NCBI GenBank assembly: GCA_963978545.1
Contig: OZ021730.1
Location: 6,827,796-6,891,795 of the forward strand
DNA from: Linyphia triangularis
Lineage: Eukaryota; Arthropoda; Arachnida; Araneae; Linyphiidae
Length of the DNA: 64,000 nucleotides
Direction: 5' to 3'
Under the pieces are notes generated by a model. The model did no database searches. It was not told the origin of the DNA and saw only the letters and a program-made list of their open reading frames with translations. The position numbers were made by a program, and so were the translations under genes. Positions 12,652 to 22,864 of this stretch are shown here, piece by piece (positions within the stretch are counted from its first letter, which is position 1; each line of letters starts with the position of its first letter).

Positions 12652-13657
12652 ATGGATATCAATAAAAACAAAAAAACAAACACCGACTCCAACGAGGAAG
12701 AAAACCAGACCTTGACGGAGACCCAATCTTCTGTAGCAGGCCCTTCAACCCTACAGACAGACCTTGAAAGAGATCCCGATCTGCAAAAGGTAGTCTCGGG
12801 GCTTGATAGGATTAACCTACAGAAGAAAAGAATCTCTGGGGCTGCCAAAAAACGGCTGACCAAAGAAAGAAAATTAGCCAAGGGCACCTGGGAAGAAAAA
12901 AGACCAAAGCCCAAACTACTCCCAGAAGAAAGGAGGTACAGACCCCGATCAGACCCTCTACCAAGAGGCCAAGGTCGGATGGTAGCACTCCCCTCTCTGA
13001 AGAGAAAAAAGCCAAAAAAAAAGGACCAAACCCGGTGACGAGTCAGACCCGAGTTACAGTGACACTTTGTCAGCTGTGAAGATGGCAGTTGTCGTGGAAG
13101 GATACCCAGACCAGAAACTGTCAGAAGACCAGCTGACGTCCTTCCAACTAGACGCAATGGCTAGAATTGAGGGCATTCCCTCGGGAACCGGACCTCGATT
13201 CAAGTACTGTCGTCTAGAAGGAGGGGCATTTATCATCTTATGTGCAGACTCTAACAGCAGTCAATGGCTGACCAGAACTGTTAGAGAAATGTCACCATGG
13301 AACGGCCTGTCCCTTCTTGTTGACGAAGCACGTAGGATTGTTAAAACATCCAAATTTATAGCTCGGATCCCAGCTATCTACAACAAGCTCTCCGGCCAAG
13401 AGATTCTTCAGAAAATTGAAGCTCAGAACGGAGGACTAACAGCCACAGAATGGGGAATCCTCAACCAGAAATCTGGTAATGAGGGCAGAACCATTGTTGT
13501 AAATGTTCCAGAACAAGACGCCAAGACCTTGATCGGTAGAGAAAGTAAATTTTACTTAGGCTTTACCCAAGTGCAGGCCAGAATTCTGGAAAAACCATCT
13601 GCTGCTGCTTCCTCTGACCATGTCCCTGAAGCTTCTGCAGATCAACCTACAGCATAA
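12652..13657 (+). pseudogene. LOA-like ORF1: DUF4780-type protein with a shift in an A-run
   Basis: The first part (from the ATG at 12652, MDINKNKKT) is an acidic then strongly basic, low-complexity region ending KRKKPKKK. In a different frame the coding continues from the A-run at 13014-13022 as KPGDESDPSYSDTLSAVKMAVVVEGYP and on to 13657. That second half resembles the DUF4780 domain found in arthropod retroelement ORF1s. The frame change lies exactly within a run of A after AAAAAAGCC. It may be a single indel that kills ORF1, or a slippery site. Role: probable RNA-binding ORF1p. Confidence 0.75.
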
Positions 13658-16600
13658 AAGACTTGCTACTGCCAACTTCAGTGGGACCTTCCGGACTGAG
13701 GGAATCCACATTGCCCTAATTCAAGAACCCTGGTTGTATAAAAAAGGCATCAGGGGATTAAGGGACAGTGGAGGTAAGCTGATTTATGATCTTGCGAGCT
13801 CTTCTCCTAGAGCTTGCTTGCTTATCAACAACAACATTGATGCACTGCCGATTCATGAACTCTGTTCTAGGGACTTGGCAGTTGCTAAGATAACACTTCA
13901 TGATGGCGGGAGAACCAAAGAAATTTTGATAGGCTCTGGGTACCTGCCATATGAAGAAAAAGATCCTGTGAGTGCAGAACTGAAGAGATTGTTGACTGTG
14001 TGTGCAGAACAACAATCAGGATTACTTCTTGGTTGTGATGTGAATGCACACCACACAATCTGGGGCAGCTCAAACATCAATGATAGAGGTGAGTTACTCT
14101 TAGACTTTATACTTGAAAATAACCTAGATATTTTAAATGTAGGAAATAAACCGACCTTCATTACCAGTGTAAGAAAGGAAGTACTTGACATAACCTTAGC
14201 CAGTCCAGAATTAAGTAGTTATGTTGAAAAATGGCATGTTGATGAGAAGCCTTCAATGGCAGACCATCAATTTATCCATTTTTTATTAAAATCCGAATAT
14301 CACTGGGAAAAAACGTTTAGGGATCCCAAAAGGACGAACTGGACTTTATTCAATAATGAACTCCAGAATTACCTGGAGGACTTTTCCCAGAAAATCTATG
14401 ACACTTATGATCTGGAACTGCTTGCAGACGGTCTGCAACAGGCGATCCACATGTCATATATTAACAACTGTCCTCTGCTTATGAGAAAGGGTACACAACC
14501 AAACTCTTGGTGGAACCAAGATCTCATGAGACAGAGAAAGGCAGTAAGAAAACTTTTCAGGAAAGCAAAAAAATCTGGTAAGTGGGAAGAATATAAGTGC
14601 CTACTTGCAGAATACAACAAAGCTGTTCGAATGGCCAAAAGGAATTCATGGAGGAAGTTCTGTGATTCAGTTGAAAGTACTGCTGAAGGTGCTAGACTCC
14701 ATAAAATTCTTAAAAGAGATACGCCAATTTTGGTGGGGACTCTTAAGAATGATTCCGGTGGCTATACCAAGACTGGCCAAGAAGTTATAGAGACTCTGGT
14801 CGAAACACATTTTCCCAAATCCAACTTGGTATCCAATGAATTGAACCCCTCTCCCTTGGGATTTCCTAAAAAGGTGAGGAGGGAAAATTGGATAGTTGCC
14901 AAGAAACTCTTTACTGATAAACAGGTATTATGGGCTATCAACTCTTTTGAACCATATAAAACTCCAGGACCAGATGGGATAATGCCGATTATGCTTCAGA
15001 AATCGGCTGAACTCATCTCACAGATCCTGAGCAAAATGTTCAGAGCCAGTCTGGCTCTTGAATACATCCCTAGACAATGGAGAAAGGCAAGAGTAGTCTT
15101 TCTGCCCAAACCTGGGAAAAACCAATATGACCAGGCTAAGAACTTTCGTCCTATTAGTCTTTCATCTTTCATACTTAAGTGCATGGAAAAGATAATTGAT
15201 AAACACATCAGGGATGTGTTGAGGAGCACCAGACCTCTTCACAAGAACCAATTTGCTTATCAATCAGGTAAATCTACAGAGGTGGCTTTGCAACACCTGG
15301 TTGTAAAGATTGAAAAGACCCTGGAGTTCAAGGAAATGGCTTTGGCAGCTTTCCTAGATATTGAGGGTGCTTTTGATAACACTTCTTTTAACTCAATCGC
15401 TGCTGCCGCTGCTGGCAGAGCTATTGAACCACTTATCTGCAACTGGATTAACTCCTTACTTGCAGACAGAATTATTACAACCGAGTTGTTTGGGGCAACA
15501 CTTGAGGCTAGACCCACTAGGGGATGCCCTCAGGGAGGAGTTCTCTCCCCTCTGTTATGGAACCTGGTGGTTGATGACCTATTAGCAGACCTCAATCAAA
15601 GCGGCATTTATGCTCAAGGATATGCAGACGACATCGTCGTATACATATCAGGCATAGATGAAAAAACAGTGACAAATATCATGCAAGGGACCCTGAACAG
15701 AATCGCAAGATGGTGTTGTGAGAAGAATTTGAGAGTAAATCCTCAAAAGACTACTCTTGTCCCATTTACGCGAAGAAGAACCTGCATTGACGAAAGAGAT
15801 ACACCTACCCTGTTGGGAGAAAAAGTAAATATGCTGAATGAGGTTAAATATTTGGGAGTTATACTGGACACTAAATTAACCTGGAATCAGCATTTGAAAA
15901 ACAAAATAAACCAAGCAAAAGTAGGACTTCTACGATGTAGAAGAGTTCTTGGTAAATCATGGGGTCTAAAGCCAAGGATGACCTATTGGCTATATACAAT
16001 GGCTATTAGACCTACTATGACTTATGCTGCAGTGGTCTGGTGGAAAAAGACGGAACAATTGACTGTTAAGACCAAACTAGACAGCCTTCAAAGAGCTGCC
16101 TGTTTGAGTATAACAGGTGCTATGTCCTCTACTCCCACCAGAGCCATGGAAACTATTCTTTCTGTTGTCCCACTTGATATCTTCATCAGTGGTGTTGTCA
16201 GAAGAAGCTCTTACAGACTGGAAAATGCTGGATTGTGGATGAATTATGCCAGCCAAGTGTCCCACACTAGCATTAACCAAAAATTCTTTGATCCTATACT
16301 TTTGATGCCCTCTGACATCATGGAGACAAGATTCCTCTTTCATAGACCCTTCGAAGTACTTATTGACCCAAGAGAGAAATGGAAAGAGGAAAACTACAAG
16401 CTTACGAATGGAGACATTGTGTGGTACACAGATGGCTCCAAACGGAACGAAAAGGCAGGTGCTGGAATCTGTGGAGTTAGACCTAAAGTAAGGATTGCCC
16501 GCAGACTAGGAAAACATGCCACAGTATTTCAAGCGGAACTGCTTGCCATCATTTACTGTCTACATGAATGCTCTAGAAGATCCTACTCAAATAGGAAGAT

Positions 16601-17246
16601 CTACATATTTAGCGACAGTCAAGCAGCTTTAAAGGCAATAAACTCATTTCAAATAAGCTCTAAACTTGTTTGGGAATGCAGAAACCTTCTACAAGACTTG
16701 GGGACCCATAACAGGATCCTTCTTACATGGGTGCCAGGTCATATTGGTGTAGAAGGAAATGAAACTGCAGATAAGCTTGCTAAACTGGGAACTGCAGACC
16801 TACCTTTAAGTCCTGAACCTTTTTGTGGGATCTCCAAGACTACTGCAAAAAGGGTGATAGGAGAAAAAATGCTTAAAGAAACTACAGAAAGGTGGAAACA
16901 AACCACCGATCAAAAACATGCGAGGCTTATGATCCAAGAACCTTCCATGAAACTATCATCTCAGATCCTGCGTCTTAGCAGGGATAAGGTGAGAGTGATA
17001 GTTGGATTTCTTACAGGCCACTATCACCTAAGAAAACACCTTCATAGAATGGGAATATTTATGGAAGAACCTTTATGTAGGAAGTGCAATATGGTAGAGG
17101 AAACAGCCCACCATATACTTTTTGAATGTGAAGCTCTTCTTCACATTAGGCACTCAAGCTTAGGTCTTGGAACAGAACTTGATACAATCCACGAGGAACC
17201 TGTCAAAAGCCTTTTGACCTTTCTTAAGGAATCTGGTTTTCTTTGA
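13620..17246 (+). CDS. LOA-like ORF2: endonuclease-RT-RNase H polyprotein (1208 aa, intact)
   Basis: Uninterrupted. It starts at the ATG at 13620, overlapping ORF1 by 38 bases in another frame, as is common in two-ORF LINEs. The endonuclease is at residues ~1-220 (LLQINLQHKR, IQEPWLY, GCDVNAHHTIWG, ADHQF). The reverse transcriptase is at ~440-720 (TPGPDGIMP, FRPISLSS, FLDIEGAFDN, GCPQGGVLSPLLW, catalytic YADDI near 667). RNase H is at ~930-1060 (WYTDGSK near 934, FSDSQAAL, WVPGHIGVEGNETAD). The C-terminus has CRKCNMVEETAHHILFEC near 1153. All catalytic signatures are present. ORF1 in front of it looks frameshifted, so element autonomy is doubtful unless the shift is programmed. Confidence 0.92.
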   Translation: MSLKLLQINLQHKRLATANFSGTFRTEGIHIALIQEPWLYKKGIRGLRDSGGKLIYDLASSSPRACLLINNNIDALPIHELCSRDLAVAKITLHDGGRTKEILIGSGYLPYEEKDPVSAELKRLLTVCAEQQSGLLLGCDVNAHHTIWGSSNINDRGELLLDFILENNLDILNVGNKPTFITSVRKEVLDITLASPELSSYVEKWHVDEKPSMADHQFIHFLLKSEYHWEKTFRDPKRTNWTLFNNELQNYLEDFSQKIYDTYDLELLADGLQQAIHMSYINNCPLLMRKGTQPNSWWNQDLMRQRKAVRKLFRKAKKSGKWEEYKCLLAEYNKAVRMAKRNSWRKFCDSVESTAEGARLHKILKRDTPILVGTLKNDSGGYTKTGQEVIETLVETHFPKSNLVSNELNPSPLGFPKKVRRENWIVAKKLFTDKQVLWAINSFEPYKTPGPDGIMPIMLQKSAELISQILSKMFRASLALEYIPRQWRKARVVFLPKPGKNQYDQAKNFRPISLSSFILKCMEKIIDKHIRDVLRSTRPLHKNQFAYQSGKSTEVALQHLVVKIEKTLEFKEMALAAFLDIEGAFDNTSFNSIAAAAAGRAIEPLICNWINSLLADRIITTELFGATLEARPTRGCPQGGVLSPLLWNLVVDDLLADLNQSGIYAQGYADDIVVYISGIDEKTVTNIMQGTLNRIARWCCEKNLRVNPQKTTLVPFTRRRTCIDERDTPTLLGEKVNMLNEVKYLGVILDTKLTWNQHLKNKINQAKVGLLRCRRVLGKSWGLKPRMTYWLYTMAIRPTMTYAAVVWWKKTEQLTVKTKLDSLQRAACLSITGAMSSTPTRAMETILSVVPLDIFISGVVRRSSYRLENAGLWMNYASQVSHTSINQKFFDPILLMPSDIMETRFLFHRPFEVLIDPREKWKEENYKLTNGDIVWYTDGSKRNEKAGAGICGVRPKVRIARRLGKHATVFQAELLAIIYCLHECSRRSYSNRKIYIFSDSQAALKAINSFQISSKLVWECRNLLQDLGTHNRILLTWVPGHIGVEGNETADKLAKLGTADLPLSPEPFCGISKTTAKRVIGEKMLKETTERWKQTTDQKHARLMIQEPSMKLSSQILRLSRDKVRVIVGFLTGHYHLRKHLHRMGIFMEEPLCRKCNMVEETAHHILFECEALLHIRHSSLGLGTELDTIHEEPVKSLLTFLKESGFL

Positions 17247-18348
17247 CAGGGGGTCGTAAAATAAAGGGGTTGGTGCAATATTCCCTAGTGGAATCAGCAC
17301 CTAGGCTCAACTGACCTCCCCATTCACTATGACTATGACTATGACTAACACCCTTTGCTGATTTTAGCTTTATTGCTTGCAAAGCTTTGGACTTTGCAAG
17401 AGATTTTTTAACTATTATTGGTTTTTTAACTATTTGTGAAGAAGATTCCCTTTAGGGTAATCTAGTAACTGGCAGTGAAAGGCTCTCTGTCTGTGTGCTT
17501 TTCTGAGACACTGACTTTTTACAAGCGTCAGCATATGCAACGCCAACACGAGGAGTCCGGGCCTCTACCTGTTTTTTTGCCTCAAAGTACGTCAAGTTTT
17601 GGTTGGCACGAACGGTTTGTATCTCTTTCTCCTCAATCCACTTGGGACATTTCCGGGAGAAAGATGGATGAGCTCCTTTACAATTGACGCACTTTTCAGG
17701 TAGGGTGCATGTACTACAACCATGGCCACTTCCTGCACAGCGTGCACAGATTTCAATTTCCCCGCGGCAAGTCGTTTGGGAATGTCCAAATTTTTGGCAC
17801 TTAAAGCAGCGAAGTGGGTTCGGTATGTACAGTCGGGTTTTACAGTTTAGATACCCGGCCTTAACGTGTGTTGGCAAAGTGGGAAGATCAAAGGTTAATA
17901 TCAGATGTTTTGTAGGCAAGATATTCCCATCTTTACGTATAGTTATGCGATGCACTGCTGAGACTTGTTGGTCACGTAGATGGTCTAAGATCTCCTCCTC
18001 CGTTGTATGAAAGAGATCACTCTCAGATATTACACCACGAGATTTGTTGAGAGAGCCGTGTTTAGTAACAGCCACGGGAAAGGTTCCAAAAGATACTAAC
18101 TTTAAAATATTCTTAGCCTGGGTTTCATTTTTTACTTCAACTAAAAGGTCACCAGACCTTAGTTTTTTTACTGAAGCAGTGTCTCCAATCTGGGATTTTA
18201 ATACTTTTTCAATTAAGAAGGGAGAGACCTTTTCAAAGGAACCCTCCTCTCTCCGAACAATAAAGAATTTAACAGAAAGGTGATTAGAATTGTCTTGTCG
18301 ATGTTGCTCCCCTCGAGGGGGAGAAGAGAAAGAAGTTTTGTTTGCCAT

Positions 18349-18978
18349 GAAATAAAAGGAAGATAAATTCGGGCACTAGAGTCCCACCCACCATGGAGTC
18401 CTCATTATCGGGGATAGAGCCTGCCGGCAAGCAACAAAAATCATAAAATAAAATATCAACAAAACTGTTACGCACAGCATGACTCTACCGGGTTAACCAG
18501 TGCCTATACGCAAGCAGTCCATCTCTGAAGAAGTCTCCACCCTTTACGAGATTCCCAGCAAATGGACTGATCACTTGATCCCTAGCCGCCGATGAAGTTG
18601 GACGACCAGCCGATTGATGCACACGGGACCAATGTGCACCTCCCGTTTATCTGAAGCAAGGGCCAAAGTAGTGTATTGGGACAGTATGTCGTCCCTCAAC
18701 TACCAGGATCCCCCTTTCCAGGGACACGGGTCTCCACGCACGGCAAACACGTGGGTGATATAATCCCCGAGAGAAGCTGATAGCAACAGAGCGGCACAAA
18801 GCTTCTCAAGGGGAGCCCTCACCTCTGAAGAGGTAACCACAACGAAGGAAAGAAGAGAAGCCAAACAATAAAAACAGAACCCAAAAAAGAAGGCAAAACA
18901 GAAGGAGGGATAGATCACTGGGGCGCCCCGGGGTTGTGAAGCCCGTATTTACTTTGAGAAAGTAAACCCCCTGAGGGG
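18349..18978 (-). promoter_or_regulatory. J2-1 5' leader (shared LINE 5'UTR module)
   Basis: Same module as at 4852-5484, ending in CCCCTCAGGGG next to the TSD. The second inverted repeat is TTTACTTTctcAAAGTAAA, which differs from TTTACTTtctatAAGTAAA elsewhere while keeping the pairing. Confidence 0.75.
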
Positions 18979-19785
18979 AACAGTGTGAGATGGGATGACT
19001 TAAAAGAAATCATTAATAAATATGATATACCTAATACATTGAGAACATTAATATTTGGGTTCCTTTGTGATCGAACAATAATAAACGATAAGAAAGAAAT
19101 CCACGAATATAGTATTGGCATCCCGCAAGGATCAAGCTGCGGTCCCATCCTTTGGAACCTATTAATGGACCAACTACTGATTAAAGACTTTGAAAATGCA
19201 AAAATTCAGGCATTCGCCGATGATATCGCCCTTATCTTTACGGCAAAAGCGAGTTACTTATTTACAGAAATTGTCAATAAAGAATTAGAAATAATTGAAA
19301 AATGGGCAAGATATTTTAAACTGGAATTCAGCACACAAAAATGTGAATTCATCCTCTTTAGATACAAGAAGAAAATCACGCACATCCCAAGAATCAAACT
19401 AAACAATGTCTTATTAAAACATGTAAAGACTTTGAAATATCTTGGAATAACTTACGATTGTGATAACTCTTGGCAAGAACACTTGAATTCTATTCAAGAA
19501 AAAGTAATAAGATTTCATTTTAAATTGATGAGAATAGTCAAGGCAACATGGGGACTTAGCCCAGAAGTAGTCAAAGAAATATACAAAGTCGCTACCGAAA
19601 AAATTATTAGCTATGCGGCTCCGATTTGGTACCGAGACGTAGTCAAAATAAACAGAAAACTACTTCAAATTCAGAGAAAACCATTACTATCAATCACTAA
19701 GTGCTATAAAACAGTATCAAACGAAGTGCTCAATTTGCTTAGTGGTTGTCCCCCACTAGATATTAAGATTAAAGAAGAAGTTAGG
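18979..19785 (+). pseudogene. R1-2 ORF2 segment 2: RT palm and thumb
   Basis: Resumes the frame lost at 8315 after the duplicated AACAGTGTGAGATGG. Motifs are GIPQGSSCGPILWN, catalytic FADDIALI, then ATWGLSPEVVKEIYKVATEK and AAPIWYRDVV. No stop or shift occurs before the SINE at 19786. The 14-bp AAGAAGAAGTTAGG at the end (19772-19785) is duplicated at 19971-19984. Confidence 0.86.
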
Positions 19786-19970
19786 TTGGTTGGTTGGTTG
19801 TATTCAGATTATCTGGCGCCGTCAGCAACACGAGGGCTATAATGCGCCGAAACATTTCGTCATTTAACAAACCAACATACATTTACAAACACCCATGCCT
19901 ACACGGGACTCGAACCCGCAACCTCGCGGTCTAGAAGTCAGCACGCTAACCACTATACCGTTTGGTCGGC
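19786..19970 (-). mobile_element. SINE copy 1: tRNA-headed, J1-tailed
   Basis: Read on the minus strand it starts GCCGACCAAACGG, has an A-box-like TAGTGGTTAGCGTGC and a B-box GGTTCGAGTCCC, and ends in CAACCAACCAACC. The 3' portion matches the 3' end of the J1 LINE (TGGCGC, GGGCTATAATGCGCC). It is flanked by AAGAAGAAGTTAGG on both sides. The tRNA-like head is degenerate in the anticodon arm, so no isotype is assigned and it is not a tRNA gene. Confidence 0.9.
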
Positions 19971-19984
19971 AAGAAGAAGTTAGG

Positions 19985-20749
19985 TTTTATTACCTTACTA
20001 ATTATAATGAAAGTATCATGATTGATAATAAAGAGATAACAGGCAAAGATATAGAGAAGAAAGAAGATAAATGGTTACCACCCTGGAAAATAACCAAAAT
20101 TGGATGGGATAAAGAAATAGTGAAAAACGACGGCATCTGCATCTTTACTGACGGGTCAAAGATTAATGAACTCGTTGGGAGTGGAATTACCATTTATGAT
20201 AAAGAGAACAATAGACTTAGGAAATCTATTAGATTAAACGACCAAACTACAGTTTTTAATGCAGAACTTCATGCCATAAAAGAAGCAATTACTTATATTG
20301 AGGAAAACAATATTAAAATTGCACACATCCACTCTGACTCTAACTCCGCTTTGAAAGCAATCAGTAAAACTAAAATTGAATGTAAATTAGTTAAAGACAT
20401 TAAAAATAAAATTATTGAATTAATGAAAAAGGGAGTTACAATTAAACTCCATTGGGTTAAAGCCCATATTGGAATTTGTAAAAATGAAGAGGCTGACATA
20501 CTAGCCAAAGAAGGCACAAGCAAGCAAAACATAGACGTGTATTACCCATATTCAAAACAGCAACTTAACACAATGTGTAAACAAAATATTATGAAAAATT
20601 GGCAAATAAGATGGACAAACAGCGAAAAAGGGTTAAACGTAAAAGAACTTATTCCTAAAATAGACCCAAAATTATTAATGGGGAATTTTTATTTGAATCA
20701 AATTATCACCGGACACGGTGCATTCAAAACATATCAGAACCGATTTCAC
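19985..20749 (+). pseudogene. R1-2 ORF2 segment 3: RNase H
   Basis: Frame continues directly from 19785 once the SINE and one TSD copy are removed. RNase H motifs are IFTDGSKINELVGSG, NAELHAIKEA, HSDSNSALKA and LHWVKAHIGICKNEEADILAKE. The next conserved block, LNQIITGHGAF, is reached before the hAT-like insertion. It is intact apart from guests and AT-rich in codon use. Confidence 0.86.
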
Positions 20750-21961
20750 CAGGGGTCAAAGTGACAAAATAAGAATATATAGGATTTTTTGGAAAAAAAT
20801 AGGACAATTTAAAACATCAAATAACTGCACACAGTTGCTACTGAACATAAAAATTAACTCGTTATATTGTATTTAAGAGAATAGAAAACACACCTTAAAA
20901 AAAAATTGCCTGATGCTGAATATGTTATCCATTATTGCCTCAATATTCCATCACTAAATAAAGTTTTATTAATTACATTAATTGCAATCTTGAGTCTTTT
21001 GCTTCCAGCATCAATAACTGCTTGAACTACTCCAATTTCTTTAAGTATTTTCTTTTTATCCCTGTTTGCAGTCTTTTGTTGGTTCAGATTTACTATTCAG
21101 TGTCGGTTGGATTGGCGGCGATAAGTGGGAGATTTAGCTCCGAATGTGGCGAACCGGGGACTTGGTTTTCAGGAAACCCTAGTGACCGTTTGGATTTGAC
21201 AACACAGCGTATTGACGTCATTTTCAATTTTGGCGACTTTTATGAAAAAATCGTGGCTAATATTCCGAATCCGGTACGGATTCTGCACCAAGGTGATTTT
21301 CGCCAAAAAATGGAAGTCCTGCCATTTTTTTTAAGAGCAAGAGAACTGCCTATGGTTGCCATAATTAGCCGTGGTTTGATGTAAACAATACGTGGTGCAG
21401 AATCAGTATCGGTATTGGAATAAAAAAATAGCCATTCGACATCTTACAGTAAATCTTAACCCTTTTGTTTCCTTCATCAATTATTGACTGAGCATTCAAA
21501 ATGTTCTTTAGTAGTCCTGCAAGTTAATCACAAGTTGTTTTTCTCAAGGCAGAGTTTTGTTGCTGCATCTCTCTCTGTATTATGACCAATTAATTTACTA
21601 CGTTGGAAGAGAAAACAAATCTAAAATTCAAGACCGCGTGCAATGGAAAAGTTCACGTTTACAACTCCCGCGTCCACCGGTCCAGTAGAGTTGAGTTGTA
21701 GGTTATTGCAGCACGTGACGTCACAAGAGATAAAACGCCGCCGTTACAAACATCGCTTTCGATCGCACCAAAGAATCCGAAATATAAAAAATGGCAACGA
21801 ACGGCGCCGTTATTACGAATTCAAAGAAAATATAGATCGAATCAATATAGAAATATAGGATATATAGGACAATTGTAAAATATAGGACAATATAGGACGT
21901 ATTTGCCGATTTAAAAAAAAATATAGGATTTATAGGACATATAGGACGTCTGCGACCCCTG
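20750..21961 (+). mobile_element. hAT-like non-autonomous DNA transposon, 1212 bp
   Basis: Bounded by perfect 8-bp inverted termini, CAGGGGTC (20750-20757) and GACCCCTG (21954-21961). The flank TTTCAC occurs at 20744-20749 and again at 21962-21967. Removing the element and one TTTCAC restores the R1-2 frame as NRFHGKD, aligned with ARFFGKD in R1-1. Subterminal TATAGGAC-type motifs recur near both ends. No transposase domain is visible: the open frame at 21022-21384 has no recognisable motif. CAGGG termini suggest hAT, but the 6-bp duplication is shorter than the usual 8 bp, so superfamily is tentative. Strand is arbitrary. Confidence 0.82.
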
Positions 21962-22168
21962 TTTCACGGAAAAGATAGCCTTTGCCCATGTCAAAAATCT
22001 ATCGAAACGGTAAAACATTGCATTTTTGAATGCGAAAAATGGAATGACTTCCGAAAAGAATATTTTGAAAGAAGATATGAAGAAAGAACACTATTGCAAT
22101 TAATTAAAACGTCGAGAAAAGGATGCCTTTATATCATTGAGGAAATAATGAAAAGAGAATTGGATTAA
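21962..22168 (+). pseudogene. R1-2 ORF2 segment 4: C-terminal zinc-like tail
   Basis: Last 68 codons of the interrupted ORF2. It encodes HGKDSLCPCQKSIETVKHC followed by IFECEKWND, equivalent to the CPCG...HH..F.C motif ending R1-1 and R1-7. It stops at TAA 22166-22168 and is followed by an AT-rich 3'UTR. Confidence 0.8.
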
Positions 22169-22360
22169 TAAGTAAGAAAATAATAAGAAAATAGCGGAAA
22201 AACACCACTGGCTGATGACCAAATAACGAAGCTCGGGTTTGGCATGACGAAGAGTTCACCACCTTTTTGTAAAGTTGGGTGTATCAAAACACTCAACTAT
22301 TCTCACTACTTTTGTAAATAAATAATAAAGAGAAATTATAATAAATTGGTTGATAAGGGA

Positions 22361-22652
22361 GTTGGCGTGGCTGACGGGTCCCCCAGTCTGGGGATGGGCC
22401 GCGATGCACGCAGTGGTGGAGGCTCTAAGGTATGCGGACCGGTGCTGGGTTTGCCGGCGGGTGATTTGGTACCCGCGTCGGTTAGTATTAGCCGGCGTGC
22501 GGGTCGTGGCGGCGGCCGGGACGGATGGCTGGCAGAGGCCGGGAGTCCGGCCCTGGGGTTCCTCCCGTTCCGGGCGGGACGGCGAGTTGTCGTAGTATCT
22601 GCCGTAAATCTACGGATGGGGCGGCTTAAATCTTGACTTACCTACCTAGGCT
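22361..22652 (+). repeat. GC spacer c between R1-2 and R1-3
   Basis: Starts GTTGGCG 40 bases after AATAATAAAG and ends CTTACCTACCTAGGCT. Its second half matches spacer e (39303-39590) more closely than spacer a, sharing GGCCGGG.GTCCGG and GGCGACGAGTTGTC-like blocks. It lies directly upstream of the R1-3 leader. Confidence 0.68.
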
Positions 22653-22864
22653 CCCTTCGGGGACAGTGATTCAGATTTCTATTATTTTGTGTGACCACAA
22701 AGCTTTTTAAAGCGGTGCAAGACCTGTGCTCTGCCGCTGAATCGCTGTAGCTATCTTTGCTTCAACGGCTGTTGACCCGCCCGAGTACGTTGACGTCGTC
22801 GAGGGGCTTCCTGGACAGGATCCAAACCTCGGGGTTTATCAATATCAAGTCAGTAGGGTAGACT

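Larger units (their letters stand above)
12355..17345 (+). mobile_element. LOA-like non-LTR retrotransposon nested in J2-1 ORF1
   Basis: A complete-looking insertion of about 5.0 kb flanked by TAACACCCTTTGCT at 12341-12354 and 17346-17359. The uninterrupted site is seen at 45241-45258. It has a ~300-bp 5'UTR, ORF1 with a DUF4780-like domain, ORF2 with EN-RT-RNase H, and a 3' end made of ACTATG hexamer repeats (17325-17345) in place of poly(A). The RT motif FLDIEGAFDN and the ORF1 type point to the LOA/I side of the tree. Clade assignment is from memory of motifs and not from a tree. Confidence 0.88.
12198..18348 (-). pseudogene. J2-1 ORF1: gag-like protein, split by the LOA-like insertion
   Basis: Coding pieces are 17360-18348 (N-terminal) and 12198-12354 (C-terminal). 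The start at 18348 (MANKTSFSSPP) matches J2-4. Three zinc knuckles are visible: CFKCQKFGHSQTTC, CARCAGSGHGCSTC and CVNCKGAHPSFSRKC. Besides the insertion there is a premature TAA at 17452-17454 where J2-4 has a Gln codon (PQRASS), so the frame was lost by two independent events. The C-terminal EEDPDPPLKFSFNN is identical in style to J2-4. Confidence 0.88.
8316..18978 (-). mobile_element. J2-1: I/Jockey-like element containing a nested LOA-like element
   Basis: Inserted antisense into R1-2 with a perfect 15-bp duplication (8301-8315 and 18979-18993). Own sequence is 8316-12354 and 17360-18978. The 3' end shows a (CAAA)n-type tail (TTTG repeats on the plus strand) followed by the hairpin GGCGCAGTATGGCCC...TTTGCGCC. 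The 5' end is CCCCTCAGGGG. After removal of the nested element it is a full-length copy of about 5.7 kb, but both ORFs are broken. Confidence 0.92.
7252..22360 (+). mobile_element. R1-2: 5'-truncated R1-like element split by three insertions
   Basis: Own sequence is 7252-8315, 18979-19785, 19985-20749 and 21962-22360. It begins abruptly after CCTACCTAGGCT, inside ORF2 downstream of the endonuclease, so it is 5' truncated. Guest insertions are J2-1 (8316-18978), a SINE (19786-19970) and an hAT-like element (20750-21961), each with a recognisable TSD. With the guests removed the ORF2 frame is open to the TAA at 22166-22168. The 3'UTR has AATAATAAAG near 22321 and ends before GTTGGCG at 22361. 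Confidence 0.88.

Noticed and set aside
19890..19970. tRNA gene on the minus strand (also at 57510-57592)
   Set aside because: A and B boxes are present, but the anticodon arm is poorly paired, the unit is flanked by TSDs and fused to a LINE tail: it is a SINE head.
21022..21384. Open frame of 120 codons inside the hAT-like element
   Set aside because: A hydrophobic start and no transposase, BED or RNase H-like motif. No support for coding.
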